A stretch of DNA of 64,000 bases from Clitoria ternatea (GCA_037962975.1 CM075674.1:34114501-34178500); one strand, 5' to 3'. Numbered from the stretch's first letter, positions 1-11,724 are shown. Numbers and translations: made by a program. Notes: generated by a model from the letters alone, not told the origin.

Positions 1-1
1 T

Positions 2-100
2 ACTCAAGAGGGGAAGTCTAATGCTGTGGCATTGGTATTTGAGAGAAGTGCCAGTGTTCTCTTATATGCTTGGTATTTTCTTGGGATTTTGGTGATGTAA
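2..100 (+). CDS. possible C-terminal end of a gene lying left of the window
   Basis: An open frame from base 2 runs 32 codons to a TAA at 98-100. It encodes a mixed then hydrophobic stretch that ends in ALVFERSASVLLYAWYFLGI and a few more residues. The composition looks more like protein than the AT-rich DNA that follows, so it could be the last exon of a plus-strand gene. It is short, I do not recognise a family, and chance cannot be excluded. Confidence 0.2.
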   Translation, partial: TQEGKSNAVALVFERSASVLLYAWYFLGILVM

Positions 101-1002
101 AGGGGTATGATAATAATATGCTGCAGGCTACTAGCATTTTTGGCTAATTAAATTAGATTGATTTTATAGTGATTTGGTTGAATTTTGGTTTCCATCTGGT
201 GGTATTGTAATGGGATGTTTGGATTTTGTTGATTTATTTTTACTATTTGAGGACTTGGTACGATCTTGATTTTGGATTCCTTCAATGCTGCAATAGCTAG
301 CTTGTTGCTCAAGGATCACTTGTGTGACTTACATGTCTTTTCTTGATAGAAATAATGTTTTTGGAGTAACCAGCTATACTAAAATCCTTGAGAAGGTATG
401 AGTTGGATAGCTTTTCTATAGGAATGATTAATCTTTTGATTGATGATTTTACTCCACTTAAATTCAAAATATTCATCTCAAATTCATATATGAAACATTT
501 ATTTAGTTTTCGGTTGGTATTACTTGAGATTGATCAAAAGTAAGAATTTGATCAAATAATGTTAAAAGATATTTACGTGTGAGATCAATATTGACCATTA
601 GATGGTATTATTAGCTAACCTTTGTACATAACTAGGATAGTGGGATGAAACTAAATCCTTACCATTTATTTATAAGTTGTCAAATTCCTATTACATAATC
701 TGATTATTAGACTCATACTAAGGGTCCATTTGGTTCCTAATTAGGGTTTCTCAACTAGGGTTGGGTAAAGACAATTTTTTAATTTATTGGTTAAACTTCG
801 TTTAACCAACTTTGAATGACGTGTAAAATTAACATTAACAATTGAATAATTCTGTTTTCACAACTTAATTATTATACCTGATTACCTAACATGCGTCAAA
901 TTCTTACCATTTATTTCCAAGTTCAATAAAAATAAATTATAAAAAAGTCTAAAAAGAATGAAATTATGCTCATATATATCTTATTTCTTGCATTCCTCAA
1001 GG
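101..1002. other. AT-rich intergenic DNA, no gene seen
   Basis: No coding frame, RNA gene or clear repeat is visible. The part next to 1,002 would contain the 3' UTR of the minus-strand RING gene that follows. Confidence 0.5.
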
Positions 1003-1443
1003 TTATTGGTGTACTAGGGTCCTCCTACAAACAGGGCAGGTGAAATTCATTCTCAACCAAGGATCAACACACTTGGCATGGAAGAAATGACCACAGCCAG
1101 GAAGCACTCTCAACAAATCACTTTCTTTGTAATCCATTAAACATATGCAACAAGAAGAACTAGTACAACTTGAAGAAGAACCACTACTGCTATTAGACAA
1201 TTTGCTTTTGGAGACCAGTAGACTAGGAAAGCTCCTCACACTTGCAATCTGATCTAACCGTGCCTCACTTAATCCAGCACCCGTTATGGTGTGATTTGTG
1301 TCTGTGTCACCACTAGATGGAGTAGTAGTTGAAGAAGTGTTTGGAATATTAATTGTGCACATATAAGCAGTGAATGTAACAATAACGGTTAGAATAATAA
1401 AACCCAGAAGCAACAAGAGTGTCTCCTCTGAACTTTCCATCAT
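1003..1443 (-). CDS. RING-H2 finger E3 ubiquitin ligase, ATL family (copy 1)
   Basis: This is a 146-residue single-exon protein. Residues 9-29 form one hydrophobic membrane segment, residues about 83-97 are serine-rich, and residues 98-139 form a complete RING-H2 finger. The zinc ligands are C98, C101, C117, H119, H122, C125, C136 and C139, with the ATL spacing C-x2-C-x15-C-x-H-x2-H-x2-C-x10-C-x2-C; the Pro-Trp before the sixth ligand pair (DPWL) is the E2-contact tryptophan of the family. ATL proteins are membrane-anchored ubiquitin ligases, mostly in defence and stress signalling. The canonical GLD box is reduced to GLS at residue 58. Two adjacent ATG codons start the frame. Two more ATL genes on the same strand follow within 9 kb, so this is one member of a tandem cluster; it is closest to the ATL70/71-like group by general appearance. 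Confidence 0.9.
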   Translation of the reverse strand: MMESSEETLLLLLGFIILTVIVTFTAYMCTINIPNTSSTTTPSSGDTDTNHTITGAGLSEARLDQIASVRSFPSLLVSKSKLSNSSSGSSSSCTSSSCCICLMDYKESDLLRVLPGCGHFFHAKCVDPWLRMNFTCPVCRRTLVHQ

Positions 1444-1674
1444 GAATTGTTAATGTTCATGGCACATAGCATGAGAAAATTGTATGGTTTCAGTGATCAG
1501 GCTAAGTGTGTATGTATGTGCATTATTTATGTATGATTTTGTTGAGCATTGTTCTGATGTTTTTCCGTGATGGGAAATCTATTTGGCAAGTGCTGGAACT
1601 TGTCTTATGCTAGAGCTTTTCTCCACTTGTACCAAATCTTATATTAAATTAATTCTTTGCAGTGGCTGCGTACC

Positions 1675-1688
1675 GTTATTTATAAATA
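1675..1688 (-). promoter_or_regulatory. possible TATA region of ATL copy 1
   Basis: A palindromic TTATTTATAAATAA contains TATAAATA on the minus strand, about 235 bases upstream of the start codon. Its position is plausible for a plant gene with a 5' UTR of about 200 bases, but there is no other support. Confidence 0.3.
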
Positions 1689-1699
1689 ACGCATCATCT

Positions 1700-3858
1700 G
1701 TCATTATTTGTTTTTTATAGTTTAGAATATCGGTAAAGTATCGCATCTTTGATTGATATATATATAATCCTAATGAGAAAAAAAGTTTTATATACTGGAG
1801 TTTGAATGCAGATAAATGTTAAGGGGGACATGGTGACGTACGCCCTATTTGGTTTCCTTTTGACTATTTTTTTTACTCTTTTGTAAATGTTTTTTAAAAA
1901 TATTATTTTTTTAAGAATTAATTAGGTTTAAGAATTATTTTTAATTTTGAGTCTTACATGACCATTTCATGTTTATGTTTGAGTTTGGACCTTGTACTTT
2001 GGTTATTTTTTTTTTTAATTTTAGTGTTTTTAGACTTAAAAGAGAGTGAAACACATTATGTTAAATGGTGTGTCCCCCTCCTTAGTCTATATATACACAT
2101 GCTTTCTTTTGTAATTCTCACACTTGTAATTAGAGAATACATTTGAATATTTGTGAAGTGAGTTGGATTTTTCTCCTTCATTTTAGTTAGAGTTTCTTAA
2201 ACCTTGGTAAGCCTTTATCCTAGGGTTTCCTCCACTATGTGGTAAGAATGAGACTTATCCTCTCTAGATGGCGCCTCTCCCTTTCCTTTTTTACATGATC
2301 CTAGTTTTGTCTTCCACCTTTTATAACCCTTTCACATTTTTTCTTATTTCCCCTAAAATTCTAATCCTTATTTTCATTGTTTCCATATTACTTTCACTTG
2401 CCATACTTGAAAAAGAAAAGAAAGGGAACTAGATCCCCTTCCTACCTTATGTGAAAAAAAATGGCCAAAAGGAGGCCTAAATGAGGCTTATGTCACATGG
2501 CCCCTTAGCCCCGAACTTTTTTGGATGGTTACAAGTTTTTTTTTTAAATAACATATATAAATAAAAGAGGCATAAAAATATTACTCATGAGTAAATCTAA
2601 ATATCATTAAGTCACTAATATAAGATTGGTCAAATTGACACAAACTCAATCACTTAACTAAGTGTCTCAAGTTTGAGATCTTGAAAATGTAAAATATTTC
2701 CTTGGGTGAGTTACCTACTGTTTGATATGGACAATGTTTGAATCTAGATTAGTTAGTTCTTGTAAGGTGAATTGAAAATTATATCTCATTTTAAAAATTC
2801 TTAAAGTGTTTTTTATATATTTTTCACCAATACCCAAGACCCTAGACGTAATTTTTATTGTATATGTATAAATTTTTAAACTTGCACACTATCATGAACA
2901 ATGATCAGCAATAAAAATACAATTTATGCCTTATTTTTTCTTTGGTGGCCCCATAATAGTTTATTATTTCAACTGGTGTCTTAAAATTAAGTTTTGATAT
3001 TGGATCTTTTCTTCGGTTAAAGTTATGATATGTCACTACTATTAAGTCCACATCTTTACTGAAAAGGGAAAAAATGGTGTGTGGAAATAAGTAATTAACT
3101 TTAACCTTTTTTTTATTTTCTTATCTATCCATTTTTTTTTTCATTTGCAAATGAGTTAAAATACCAGTCTTCATGGAAAGTAAATAGTTTAGCTTTACCG
3201 TTTTCAATTTCATTATATTTTTCTTTTCTTTTCTTTTCTGTTCGCCATGTATGCCGTAAATCTCAATTTCAAATTCTGTCAAATTATTCTTTTTCTTGTT
3301 GTCTTTGTAATTGTTCCTCCTAAACTAATCTCTATCTCTATGCTAGTACTTCTGAACAAGGATATGTTTACATTAAATACTGAAGAATTATATATGTGTG
3401 GTTTTTTTTTAAAATAAAACCTTTGGTACGTTAAAGTTATAACTTAGTTTCCCAACCATTTACTAACAAAGTTTAATCCAATGAATAAGAATTGAAATCT
3501 TATTAACTGATAGAAAACGTTTCATCACAAGTAATTAATTGTATTTGACTCAGCCAAATCAAGGATATATATCAAATAAAAAGCATTGGGTAAATAATTT
3601 TATTTTAAAGGATAGTTCTCTCAGTATTTAATTTTTCAGATGCATAGAATTTGTTTAATGAACCCAATATTTTACCATTCAAATTAACCTGCATCGTTAA
3701 TTTAAAATTTGGAATAGTTAAAGAATCATGACAAATAAAACCTACAAAGATTATATAATTTAAGAAAGTACAAGTTGCTCTATTAGTATTAATATTATTA
3801 CTAATCACACTTAATAAAAGAGATTAATATTACTAAGTTCAAACAAGATTTATCTGTC

Positions 3859-3923
<65 letters not shown>

Positions 3924-4270
3924 TTTGTACGTGGACAGTGTACCTCAAGCTCTTGCATATTCAAATGGGGCAAAGAGTGCAGCAAACTGTGTGCAGATCA
4001 CTATCATGAGAGATAAGGGGCTGCAACGGGTCAAGTGAAATTCAACAGTAACAATTGATAAACAATACATAGTTTATACATAGGGTTAATAGATCTTCCT
4101 ATGTTCTAACTTTAATTACACATACTAATTTGAAACGAACAACTATGTATTATATATATATATATATGATTCCATCTATAAATTTATGAAAAAATTGATC
4201 ATATAATTAACGGCGAATACACTGAGTTACATTTAATTACAACTAAACAAGAATACATGATATCTCAATA
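1700..4270. other. AT-rich intergenic DNA between ATL copies 1 and 2
   Basis: The tract is strongly AT-rich with many T and A runs, and I see no convincing gene. Short open frames at 1,958-2,146 (+) and 3,605-3,808 (-) have low-complexity products and no recognisable domain. A TA microsatellite lies near the right end. Confidence 0.5.
3863..3920. repeat. (TA)n microsatellite
   Basis: This is a nearly uninterrupted TA dinucleotide tract of about 58 bases. A much shorter TA tract lies near 4,150-4,167. Such tracts are usually length-polymorphic. Confidence 0.95.
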
Positions 4271-4765
4271 TTAATTAGAGGAGGTTGAAACTGGTGATTT
4301 TCTACAAATTGGACAAGTGGAATGCAACCTGAGCCATGGATCAACACAAGCAAGGTGGAAAAGATGGCCACAATCAGGAAGTAACCTCAGCATGTCAGTT
4401 TCTTTATAGTCCCCTAAGCAAATTGAGCAACAAGAAGAGATAATGCTTGAACCATCTTTGTTGTTCTTCTCCACTTGAGAATAGAGAAGCTTGGGGTACC
4501 TCTCAAAACTTGTATTAATCATTAAGCCACCACGATTATGTTGATGATGAAGGCCTTGTTCTGTGTCTTCTCCTCTTGAGGGACGAGAACCAGCCAAAAT
4601 GTTGAACATGTTGGGACCAAGAGATATGCGAAGGCGAATGCATGCAAAAGCCAGAGAGAGAAGTAAGAAGATCAAACCAATTACAAAGGCTACACCATAT
4701 GTGAACCCACTTGCATCAAAACCCTCGTTCTTGTTGGATACTATTGTGCTATTGTTGTTGTTCAT
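4271..4765 (-). CDS. RING-H2 finger E3 ubiquitin ligase, ATL family (copy 2)
   Basis: This is a 164-residue single-exon protein. After a short polar N-terminus rich in Asn, a long hydrophobic segment at about residues 22-44 should anchor it in a membrane. A basic linker (SRPSRGEDTEQ) follows. The element FERYPKLLYSQVE, just ahead of the RING, is shared in form with copy 3 (INTYPMLLYSQAK). The C-terminal RING-H2 finger (about 113-154) is complete, with CSICLGDYKETDMLRLLPDC, GHLFH and DPWLRLHSTCPIC visible. Function by family: a membrane-bound E3 that recruits an E2 through the RING. All eight zinc ligands and the DPW tryptophan are intact. It lies 2.8 kb from copy 1 and 5.1 kb from copy 3, all on one strand, which argues for tandem duplication. 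Confidence 0.92.
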   Translation of the reverse strand: MNNNNSTIVSNKNEGFDASGFTYGVAFVIGLIFLLLSLAFACIRLRISLGPNMFNILAGSRPSRGEDTEQGLHHQHNRGGLMINTSFERYPKLLYSQVEKNNKDGSSIISSCCSICLGDYKETDMLRLLPDCGHLFHLACVDPWLRLHSTCPICRKSPVSTSSN

Positions 4766-4850
4766 CCTTCAATGGAAAATGTGGAATTAATTGCTTCTTA
4801 ATTTGGTGACAAAGGTTTAACAAAATTAATTCGGTATCATAGGTCAACGT

Positions 4851-4857
4851 TTATATA
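4851..4857 (-). promoter_or_regulatory. TATA box of ATL copy 2
   Basis: TATATAA on the minus strand lies about 85 bases upstream of the start codon, a normal plant distance. No further elements can be assigned. Confidence 0.45.
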
Positions 4858-4865
4858 TGTCTTTT

Positions 4866-6630
4866 TCATATATCTTGCGTTATTATTTTATTGTTTAGTG
4901 TCATATGATACTTCTTTTTAATTTAATGTTATTTTGTAAGTAATTGGCTTCTCTTTCTGCGAGAAGTTTCCATGTGGTGTAGGAGGAAGGGTCATGAAAA
5001 GGACCTTACATAAACCTAGATTCCTTAATTTTCTCTTAGCCTATGTATGTTTAAAAGTTTAGAAAATGTAAACTGTGGTCCGTAAAAGTAGACTAAAGAT
5101 CTGTTGTTAAACGAAATTTTAACTATATTAAACGATGTAAAAGATCAATATTATTCATTAAATTTTTTTTATTTTTATAATTCCGTTTTAAACTGTTAAC
5201 AAAACAGATACTTATTAAGTAGATAAAATTCTTTCCTCTTATGCCAGACAGTATCCGATCAGCTAAAATTAGAGAGTAAAAGCATAATTTAGATAATGAT
5301 GAGTGAAGGATTAATTAGTAGAAGTTGACCCAACATGTAATATATTTTTGGTCCACACAAGATGCATATAAAAATACCAACATTGCGTGTACGGTTACAA
5401 TGTTGAAGCATTCAAAATCACCTTTTGATGCTACTACTTGGCAATATTTTGATCGTGTATGAATTCTCAAGGAAAGCTCATTTAAACTTTGTTTTTTTCT
5501 ATAACTAGTATAATAACTAACCCATATTTAACTCGAAACACGAATGTTACATGTTATGTATAGAATTATATATTACTTATTTTAGGGTGTTAATTAGAGT
5601 TTATATAATAAGTTAATTTTATATGAGATATTATATTATCAAGTATATTATAAATTTTGTTAGAATAAGTTAAAAATAATTTATTTTAATAAGTTATATC
5701 AAGAAATTTTAGTAAAGATATGTTTGGATATTTATAATTTACTTAAAACTTATGCAATAAGTTATTTTTATATAAGCACTTACACTATAATTTTAATTTT
5801 AAAATTTATATAAAAATGTAAAAAATAATTTACCAATTATAAGCTGTTTTGATAAGTAGTTTGTAAATTTTTTCAAACTCATAAATAATTTATAGAAATC
5901 ATAAGTTATTTTTTTAAACTCATTATATATTATAAATTTAATCATAATATTTATTTATTGTAATAAATAATAAATAACATATTTTAATAAACTACACTGA
6001 GAAACTTATTCAATTAATAAAAAAATAACTTATAAAAAAGTGATAAATTATTTTCATAATTCAAAGGCTTATTTTAATACATTTGAGGAGAATTAATTGG
6101 CAAAGGACGTTAAGAAAACAAGAACAGCAATTATCCCATCTACAAATCCTGAAAAAAAGAAGGATGTATCAAGGAAATTGAAGGTATTGTGTACACAAGT
6201 GCAACTCAATGACTTTCAATTTCAAAATCTAGGGGCCTTGGTTCAATCATGCTTATGTTAAAAAAATGCATGAGAAATAGTGTTGTTGAATCAAGTGTTT
6301 TCTACCCAGTACCTTGTTAATTTTAATATATAATGGATAATGAATGATGAAAGTTTCATCTTCTCTTTCCTTCTACAACATGTAGACATTGCACCTATTT
6401 TGAACATGATAAATTGGTAAATAGAATGGTAAATTCTGTGTAAAATATAAACAAAGAATTTGATGGCTTTTAAGTCGGTTTGTTTAGAAAATGAGTTTTT
6501 AAAATTTACGGTTAAATGAGGTAAATAATTAATATTAATATTTTTAAATTTTTTATTTTAATAACTATTTCTGTAACTATATATATCAAACGAATAGTAA
6601 AACAATCAAAATTAATCCAACCATTTTGCC
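4866..6630. other. AT-rich intergenic DNA
   Basis: There is no coding frame of note. The stretch 5,560-6,080 is extremely AT-rich and reads like old, decayed sequence full of ATAAGTTATTT-like words. I see no gene in it. Confidence 0.45.
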
Positions 6631-7735
6631 AATGGGAAAAAGTGATTTAAAATCGTGTGTTTGAAATCTGAAATCCGTCGAGGAAAATTCGATTTAGAAA
6701 TTGCACAGGGCTAATTTTGTAATTAAACCGTGTTAAGGTAGAGTTTTAAAATCGGTTATCTAAAGACCGATTTCGAAAGTAATATATTGAAATCAGGGTT
6801 TTTATCTCCCTCTCTCTTGCCCTAGTTTCGTTTTCATCTCCCTCTCCATCTTTCGCCGCCGTCTTAGCACCATCGGCCTCTACTTTCATCACCGCGCCTC
6901 CTTCGCCTCAGCCTCGGAACCTTCCTTCTCTCATCATGCTATTCCTAATATGTGAGGACTGTTTTGGTACGACAAGCTATGTAAGCTTCACAGCAGAAAA
7001 GTGTGGTTTGACGAGAGAACCGCAAATACAAGTTGTTCTTAGCAAGGAGACTATTAATAAGGTGAGGTTTTAAAGAGAATTGTTTGAAAGTTTTGAATTT
7101 GAGTCACTCTTCAGCGTTTGGAATTGGAAGTGATAATGGTAATTGATATAGTGAAGTGGAATACATTTTTAACTGTCATTCTGTCAATACCTTGCAGGAC
7201 TAGCTGGTAGCTAATCTAAAAGAAAAATGTCAGTGGGTATTCTGAATTTTTTGTGGCTGACTATTATTTTCAAGCACCGGGTTGTTTCTTGGTTTGTGTT
7301 TCCTTGGTTAATAGAAATGTGAGGGATTTCAAAAGGCAGTATAGTCATAGATAGATACAAATTCAAGACACCATTAAGATGATGATAGAGTGGTGTTCAA
7401 CTTGATTTGATACATGGTAGAGCAGAAATTTACACACATGTAGTTATGCAATTTAATACAAGCTTCATTGGACTCACATCAGTGATTTATCTCGTTGTAT
7501 AGTGCAAGAGGGATAGTCTTCAGAGACTTCACGAATACTTGGAACCATTTCTCAGGAAAATTGTAAGTTCTAGTTACTTTCTTTGTATTAAACCCTGTAA
7601 AAACAATATTTAAGTTGGTTTAGGATTAAACTCTTTCATATAGTTAGCATGGGACTGTGTGTTTCCAACCTTTGTTATTGTATTTTAGTGGGTCTTGTTC
7701 CTGGTCATGTTAGCTCTATATTTGTTAAGCTCCCT

Positions 7736-8291
7736 AAGTCCGGTTTGTTGATAAGTTCTGAACTGTGTGTTTGCTTTCCCAATTGTTGGGTTCTATTACA
7801 TGCTTCTCTTTCATGGGTTCTGAACCATTGTTATGCCCCCTAAATTTACTTGATTTGTGTGTTATTATTTTTTGTTAAGTAACCTCTCACTCCTTGAGGG
7901 GTGGTTCCTTTTGAGATCTTCTTGTTTGCATTTCCTTAAGTAGAGAGGGTTCTTTCTTTGTTTTTGTTCAGTGGTTTTTTGTAATCTTGTGAGATGTACT
8001 CTACATGTAACAAATCTTAAAAATCTTAAAGTGCTCTGCATGTTGTATGGTATTTTCAAGTGTAAGTTTTCTTTGTTTTCTCTGTATATAACAGCTATTG
8101 CTTAGAAGGATATAAAACCTTATTAAAAGAATAAAACTAATTAAAAGAATAAAACTAAGTCCAGTTTGTTGCTAAGTTCTGAACTGTGCCCTTGTTTCCC
8201 AATTGTTAGGATCTAATACATGCTTCTCTTCCATGGGTTATGAATCATTGTTATGCCCCCCCTAAATTTACTTGATGTGTGTTATTATTTT
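7736..8291 (+). repeat. diverged direct repeat of about 120-135 bp, two copies
   Basis: Bases 7,736-7,853 and 8,158-8,291 are diverged copies of the same sequence. Both contain the successive words AAGTTCTGAACTGTG, CCCAATTGTT, ACATGCTTCTCTT and CTAAATTTACTTGAT in the same order. The offset is about 420 bases. It looks like an old tandem duplication inside the transposon-like tract. Confidence 0.7.
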
Positions 8292-8816
8292 GGATGCAGA
8301 TTTAAATTGATACTTTTAGTGAAGTTCTGAACCGTGCTTACTTTTCTATCACATGCTTCTCTTCCATTTTCTTCCTGTTTCTTCTGATATGATTAGTAAA
8401 ATTTTAAATATAAAGTAAAGTACAAGAGAAAAATTTAAACAAAAAATCAACTTAGAAGACGGACAAAATAAATAAAGGATTAAACTAACTTGTGTTCTGT
8501 TTTGGAGTAGCACTAATATATGTATGAATCAACATATAACATAAAAAAATGTGTTTCCTAACTGGTGAGATGTTAGCTAGTTGGGAGGCAAAAGAGAAAT
8601 TAATAATGAAAAAATAATGTTTTTCCCAACTGTTGATATGTGTTAGCTAGTTGTGAAGCACATATATTTAAGTTAGTGCTTATGTTGAATTTTTTGCCAT
8701 TCATTTCTCTTCTTGATTTTGGGTTCCAAACCGTAGCTATTTATTCTCTTCCTGATTTTACCTTAAATTACTTTACTCACATAGAATCCTATTATTTTTT
8801 CCTCATTTTTTTTCAG

Positions 8817-8885
8817 AAATTCAAGACAGGGAAAATCTTGTTGAAGTCAAGAAAACAGCAAAGAGACCAAAAAATTGGGCATTAG
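8817..8885 (+). pseudogene. possible captured exon remnant
   Basis: A 69-base segment is bounded by a good acceptor (T-run then CAG) and a GT donor. One of its frames reads IQDRENLVEVKKTAKRPKNW, which looks like a real polar or basic protein segment. A second candidate at 7,503-7,562 (AG before, GTAAGT after) reads CKRDSLQRLHEYLEPFLRKI. The phases of the two pieces do not join without a shift, so if genuine they are decayed. I do not recognise the gene. Confidence 0.25.
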
Positions 8886-9453
8886 GTATCCTCTGTTGTT
8901 GGTCTACTTAGGCTTTTTTGTAAATTAAATTGAATGAATATCAAGTTATCAATGATTATTTTAGTCAAAGTTATTAGCATATTTTCTTTGTGCATAGTGG
9001 AAAAACTGGTTTTAAAATGTTTGTTATTGCTACTAGATGGTTGGGTATTAGTGTAATAGATATCATGAATTTTAAGGGTTCAGGTTGGTACAGAACACTA
9101 GGATACATGATCTGATGTTGATTTCAGTACTTTTAAAATTGGTTATAACAGTAATTGATTTTAAAGATTTCAACTGTTGGAATCGGTTGTAAGAGAACCG
9201 ATTTCGAAAGTATTTTAAAATAGGATTTTCACTTTTAAAATCGGTTGTTCTACCCTGTGGTGTTAAAATGTATACTTATAAAATCAGGTATAAAAACAAC
9301 TGATTTTATAAACGTTTTTGAAATCGGTTGATAAATTGAGTTTAAATGTTAGATTTTTAAAATCGGCTTACGCAAAATCAGTCGTACAACTGATTTTAAG
9401 TCTTTTTTCCACTATATCCTCTTTTAGCATTTTATTTTATATATATACACACT

Positions 9454-9474
9454 CCCCCCCCCCCCCCCCCCCCC
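9454..9474. repeat. poly-C homopolymer of 21 bases
   Basis: An unbroken C run follows a short TA/CA tract. Runs of this length are error-prone in sequencing, so the exact count is unreliable. Confidence 0.9.
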
Positions 9475-9875
9475 ACATAGAGATGCGGAACAAGGATCTA
9501 AAGAAATGAAAAGATGGGAGCAGGAATGCAGACGGACTGCCTAATTAAGCTGTAATAATTTATTCTATATCTCTACTTAATAAATTATTAGAGCTTCATA
9601 TATAAGAATTTCAGCATGTTTTAAGCATACATGTTTCAGTGCACACTGCATAATTTCATGTACAAAATTAACTTTTCATTTTATCCTACCCTATTCAAAT
9701 TGCCCCGCAAGAAATCAATGAATTGTAATTCGGTTGACAATACAAACTAAAATTGTGAAAAGAGCTTCAGGTTTGATTATCGGTGAATATACTTTTCTTG
9801 AGGTACATCGTATACATGTGGTTAATAATAAAAAAAATGGCTTGTAACATTCAGGAGCTCAACATGGTGTGCAAC

Positions 9876-10433
9876 TCAATCACATCTTGTTGCCAGGGGA
9901 GTAACTTCAGCAAGAGGAGTGGGAAGAGGAGTTGGGAATGGTGAGTTTCGACACATGGGACAAGAGAGGTTTAACCTCAACCACATGTCAATGCACTCCT
10001 TATGAAAAAAGTGTCCACAATCAGGTAAGAGGCGCAACCACTCTGAATCCTTGTAATCTGCTAAGCATATTGAGCAACTGCGTGATGTTGAATCATTTTT
10101 ATGAAGCTTGGCTTGAGAGTACAACAACATGGGGTAAGTGTTAATGATGGAAGCTAGTTCTTCCTCACCAACTTGTATAGTGATAGCAGTGTGATCACTG
10201 TCCATTACCACTGTCCTGTGAGAACTGCTTCTGCTGCTGGCGGTGGCTCTAGATTGCCTGTTTGGAAGATTTCTTTGGCTACAAAAGTATGTGGTGAGAG
10301 CTATGAACATCATCAAGAGAAGAAAGGCAAGAGACAATCCAATAGAAAGATAAGCATATGTGTTTGAATCATAAGAAGGGTCATCAGAAGTGGAAGTGTT
10401 GTTCATGATCTTTCTATGCGTTGGGCAGTTCAA
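9876..10433 (-). CDS. RING-H2 finger E3 ubiquitin ligase, ATL70-like (copy 3)
   Basis: The frame gives 185 residues. A second ATG at residue 10 (base 10,406), in the context MNNTSTSDDPS, matches the start of copy 2 (MNNNNST) better and may be the real start. A long hydrophobic membrane segment runs from about residue 30 to 50. The YPMLLYSQAK element precedes an intact RING-H2 finger (CSICLADYKDSEWLRLLPDC, GHFFH, MWLRLNLSCPMC). In place of the usual DPW the sequence is DMW; the tryptophan is kept. The C-terminal tail (PLPTPLAEVTPLA) is the tail typical of ATL70-type proteins. It is a single exon, as is usual for ATLs. The role by family is membrane-anchored ubiquitin ligase. Confidence 0.92.
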   Translation of the reverse strand: MNCPTHRKIMNNTSTSDDPSYDSNTYAYLSIGLSLAFLLLMMFIALTTYFCSQRNLPNRQSRATASSRSSSHRTVVMDSDHTAITIQVGEEELASIINTYPMLLYSQAKLHKNDSTSRSCSICLADYKDSEWLRLLPDCGHFFHKECIDMWLRLNLSCPMCRNSPFPTPLPTPLAEVTPLATRCD

Positions 10434-10544
10434 TTTCCATTGTAATTTGGTATTGATAGCTATGATTTAGAAATGTCACTTATGAGTTTGAAGTCTTGCT
10501 TTGTGAAGGAAGATAATTCTTAAAAGAGGGCATTGGCAAAGAGA

Positions 10545-10556
10545 GGATATATAAAA
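10545..10556 (-). promoter_or_regulatory. TATA region of ATL copy 3
   Basis: The plus strand reads ATATATAAAAAG, giving a TTTATATAT core on the minus strand, about 115-145 bases upstream of the two candidate start codons. A fit by position only. Confidence 0.35.
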
Positions 10557-10559
10557 AGG

Positions 10560-11430
10560 TAGTGGTTTTTTGTTTGTTTTCCCTTTGATATGGCACAATA
10601 GAGTTATGTTGCGTAGGTCGATCGATTATATCTTGCAAGATGCTAATGAAGACAAAAGGAATAAAATGTCAACTCTTGGGGAGTTGCTATGTGGTGATGG
10701 TGGTCGAGGTTTACGTATATCTCATACTTTTTTGAGTTACTAGCTGGTGTCGGTTAAATGCATTTTGTTATATTATAACTTCAGTTGTTCACTTACAGGA
10801 GCAGCCAATGTTTTAGGTCCTTGAGTAAACTTACCTAGACCAAGTCTTTATTGGGTATTTAAATTGAACTATGTTATGCTAATATCTGATCACGCCTTTA
10901 AGTACAAAAGATAGCAACTCACTACTAACAGCTATTAGCATAATAATAATTTGTTCCATCCAACAAAGTTGTCTAACAAAACAGAAAGATTCAGTGGTGT
11001 TTGAAAACAGAGGACAAAAAAATGTCAAGTGCTTAGCATGTTCTTTATACTAGTACTTTCAAATACTAATTGTTTGTGTTTATGTCATCAACAATCTCAC
11101 TACCCCTATTAAGAAAAAATAAGAGTAGTAACAGAGATGAAAAGAATAGAGGAAACTGGATTCGATTTCATCTCCTAACATTAATTATCATCTGTCCCCT
11201 TTAATGTAAGATTTTTTTTTCTAATTTATATGTATTAAAAAAAGTTAATTAATTTAGTTTAAATTATTAAACTTATTAAAATTTAAAGCAATTTTTCAAA
11301 ATTGTCTTTAAATTTATTAAAATATCTAATTATCATTAAAAAAATAAATAATCTAATTAATGTATATTTTAAGAACGGTTAATAAAGATATATTTGTTAA
11401 AATGGTTTATATTAATGAATATTTTTTTTC
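10560..11430. other. intergenic DNA, no gene seen
   Basis: AT-rich sequence without a coding frame or recognisable repeat, lying between the ATL cluster and a Copia fragment. Confidence 0.4.
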
Positions 11431-11439
11431 CAAGACACA

Positions 11440-11720
11440 CAGTATTAATTTTAAATGACTCTAAAAAAAGAGCATTTTTAGATGTCTCATCATATAGAAG
11501 ACTTGTGGGAAGGTTGTACCTCATATCTACTAGGCCAGACATTGCCTTCACCACTCAACAAGTCAACAAATTCATGAGCTCTTCTACTTCATGCTGACAT
11601 GAGAATTCTGCGTTATTTTAAAGACTGTTAGGATTATTTTTCTCTCCTTGGGTATATAAGTTGCATTCATGTGCCTTTGCGTTAAGTTGTATCAGATTTT
11701 TCTCGCAATGAATCAATTTC
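11440..11720 (+). pseudogene. Ty1/Copia reverse transcriptase-RNase H fragment
   Basis: The translation contains SYRRLVGRLYLISTRPDIAF followed by TTQQVNKFMSS, the junction motif between reverse transcriptase and RNase H in plant Copia polyproteins. A second piece reading ILRYFK follows after a stop. No LTRs or other domains are present, so this is a small broken remnant. Confidence 0.8.
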
Positions 11721-11724
11721 ATTC

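Larger units (their letters stand above)
6633..9420. mobile_element. probable non-autonomous DNA transposon with inverted AAATCGGTT-type subterminal repeats
   Basis: Both ends of this tract carry clusters of the word AAATCGGTT and its complement AACCGATTT (6,640-6,790 and 9,120-9,400). The outer edges are similar in inverted orientation: the left reads GGGAAAAAGTGATTTAAAATC and the right, complemented, reads GGAAAAAAGACTTAAAATC. That is the arrangement of a DNA transposon with degenerate terminal and subterminal inverted repeats. I find no transposase and no clear target-site duplication. The inside has a pyrimidine-rich, leader-like start (6,800-6,930) and a few exon-like pieces. Boundaries are approximate. 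Confidence 0.4.

Noticed and set aside
9318..9509. 63-codon plus-strand frame ending over the poly-C run
   Set aside because: It is low complexity, made of hydrophobic residues plus the homopolymer's prolines, and sits in the repeat-rich end of the transposon-like tract.
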